A DNA stretch of 5,478 nucleotides, from positions 1 to 5,478 of the forward strand of contig CAZTFS010000119.1 in assembly GCA_964613045.1 (NCBI GenBank). The letters run 5' to 3'. The DNA comes from UBA1081 sp964613045 (GTDB lineage Bacteria; Bacillota; Clostridia; Oscillospirales; Acutalibacteraceae). A model generated the notes under the pieces. It ran no database searches and was not told the DNA's origin. It saw nothing but the letters and a program-made list of their open reading frames with translations. Position 1 is the stretch's first letter. Every line of letters begins with the position of its first letter. The position numbers and the translations under genes are program-made. Shown in pieces: positions 5,458 to 5,478 of this stretch.

Positions 5458-5478
5458 AAACAAAGATTGATTGCTTAT

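Overview
The window looks like chromosomal DNA from an anaerobic, low- to mid-GC Gram-positive bacterium (Bacillota, Clostridia; a gut Oscillospiraceae/Ruminococcaceae-type genome is my best guess). The grounds are strong GGAGG-type ribosome binding sites, sigma-A-like promoters with 17-nt spacers, AT-rich intergenic DNA, an oxygen-independent flavin/iron-sulfur dehydrogenase cluster, and small AT-rich and GC-rich palindromic repeats between genes. The taxonomic call is inference; no rRNA or marker gene is present.

Layout. Positions 1-51 are one end of an AT-rich repeat built from 7-nt units. Positions 53-682 (minus strand) encode a cytosolic SGNH/GDSL esterase resembling intracellular sugar-ester deacetylases. 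A compact intergenic region (683-805) carries two divergent promoters, one with a palindrome in its -35/-10 spacer. Positions 806-2133 (plus strand) are a two-gene, 4-nt-overlapping unit: a cysteine-rich YkgJ/CxxCxxCC-type putative metal-binding protein and a PHP-domain phosphoesterase of the YciV / nucleoside-3',5'-bisphosphate phosphatase type. Positions 2139-2273 hold a palindromic, MITE-like element whose right end is nearly identical to positions 1-51. A good promoter (2282-2310) then drives a tightly packed three-gene operon, 2350-5421: a GlpA-like FAD protein with a C-terminal [2Fe-2S] BFD domain, a GlpB-like FAD/NAD-type flavoprotein, and a small DUF1667 protein with four clustered cysteines. 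A GC-rich hairpin follows the last gene.

Function. The three-gene operon most likely makes one soluble dehydrogenase complex. By family resemblance this is an anaerobic glycerol-3-phosphate (or related 2-hydroxyacid) dehydrogenase in which the DUF1667 protein occupies the place held by GlpC in E. coli GlpABC. This is the most interesting system here. It is a recurring but, to my knowledge, poorly characterised arrangement rather than a wholly new one. The other genes look like housekeeping or accessory metabolism. The remaining points of interest are the repeat element flanking them and the crowded divergent promoter region.
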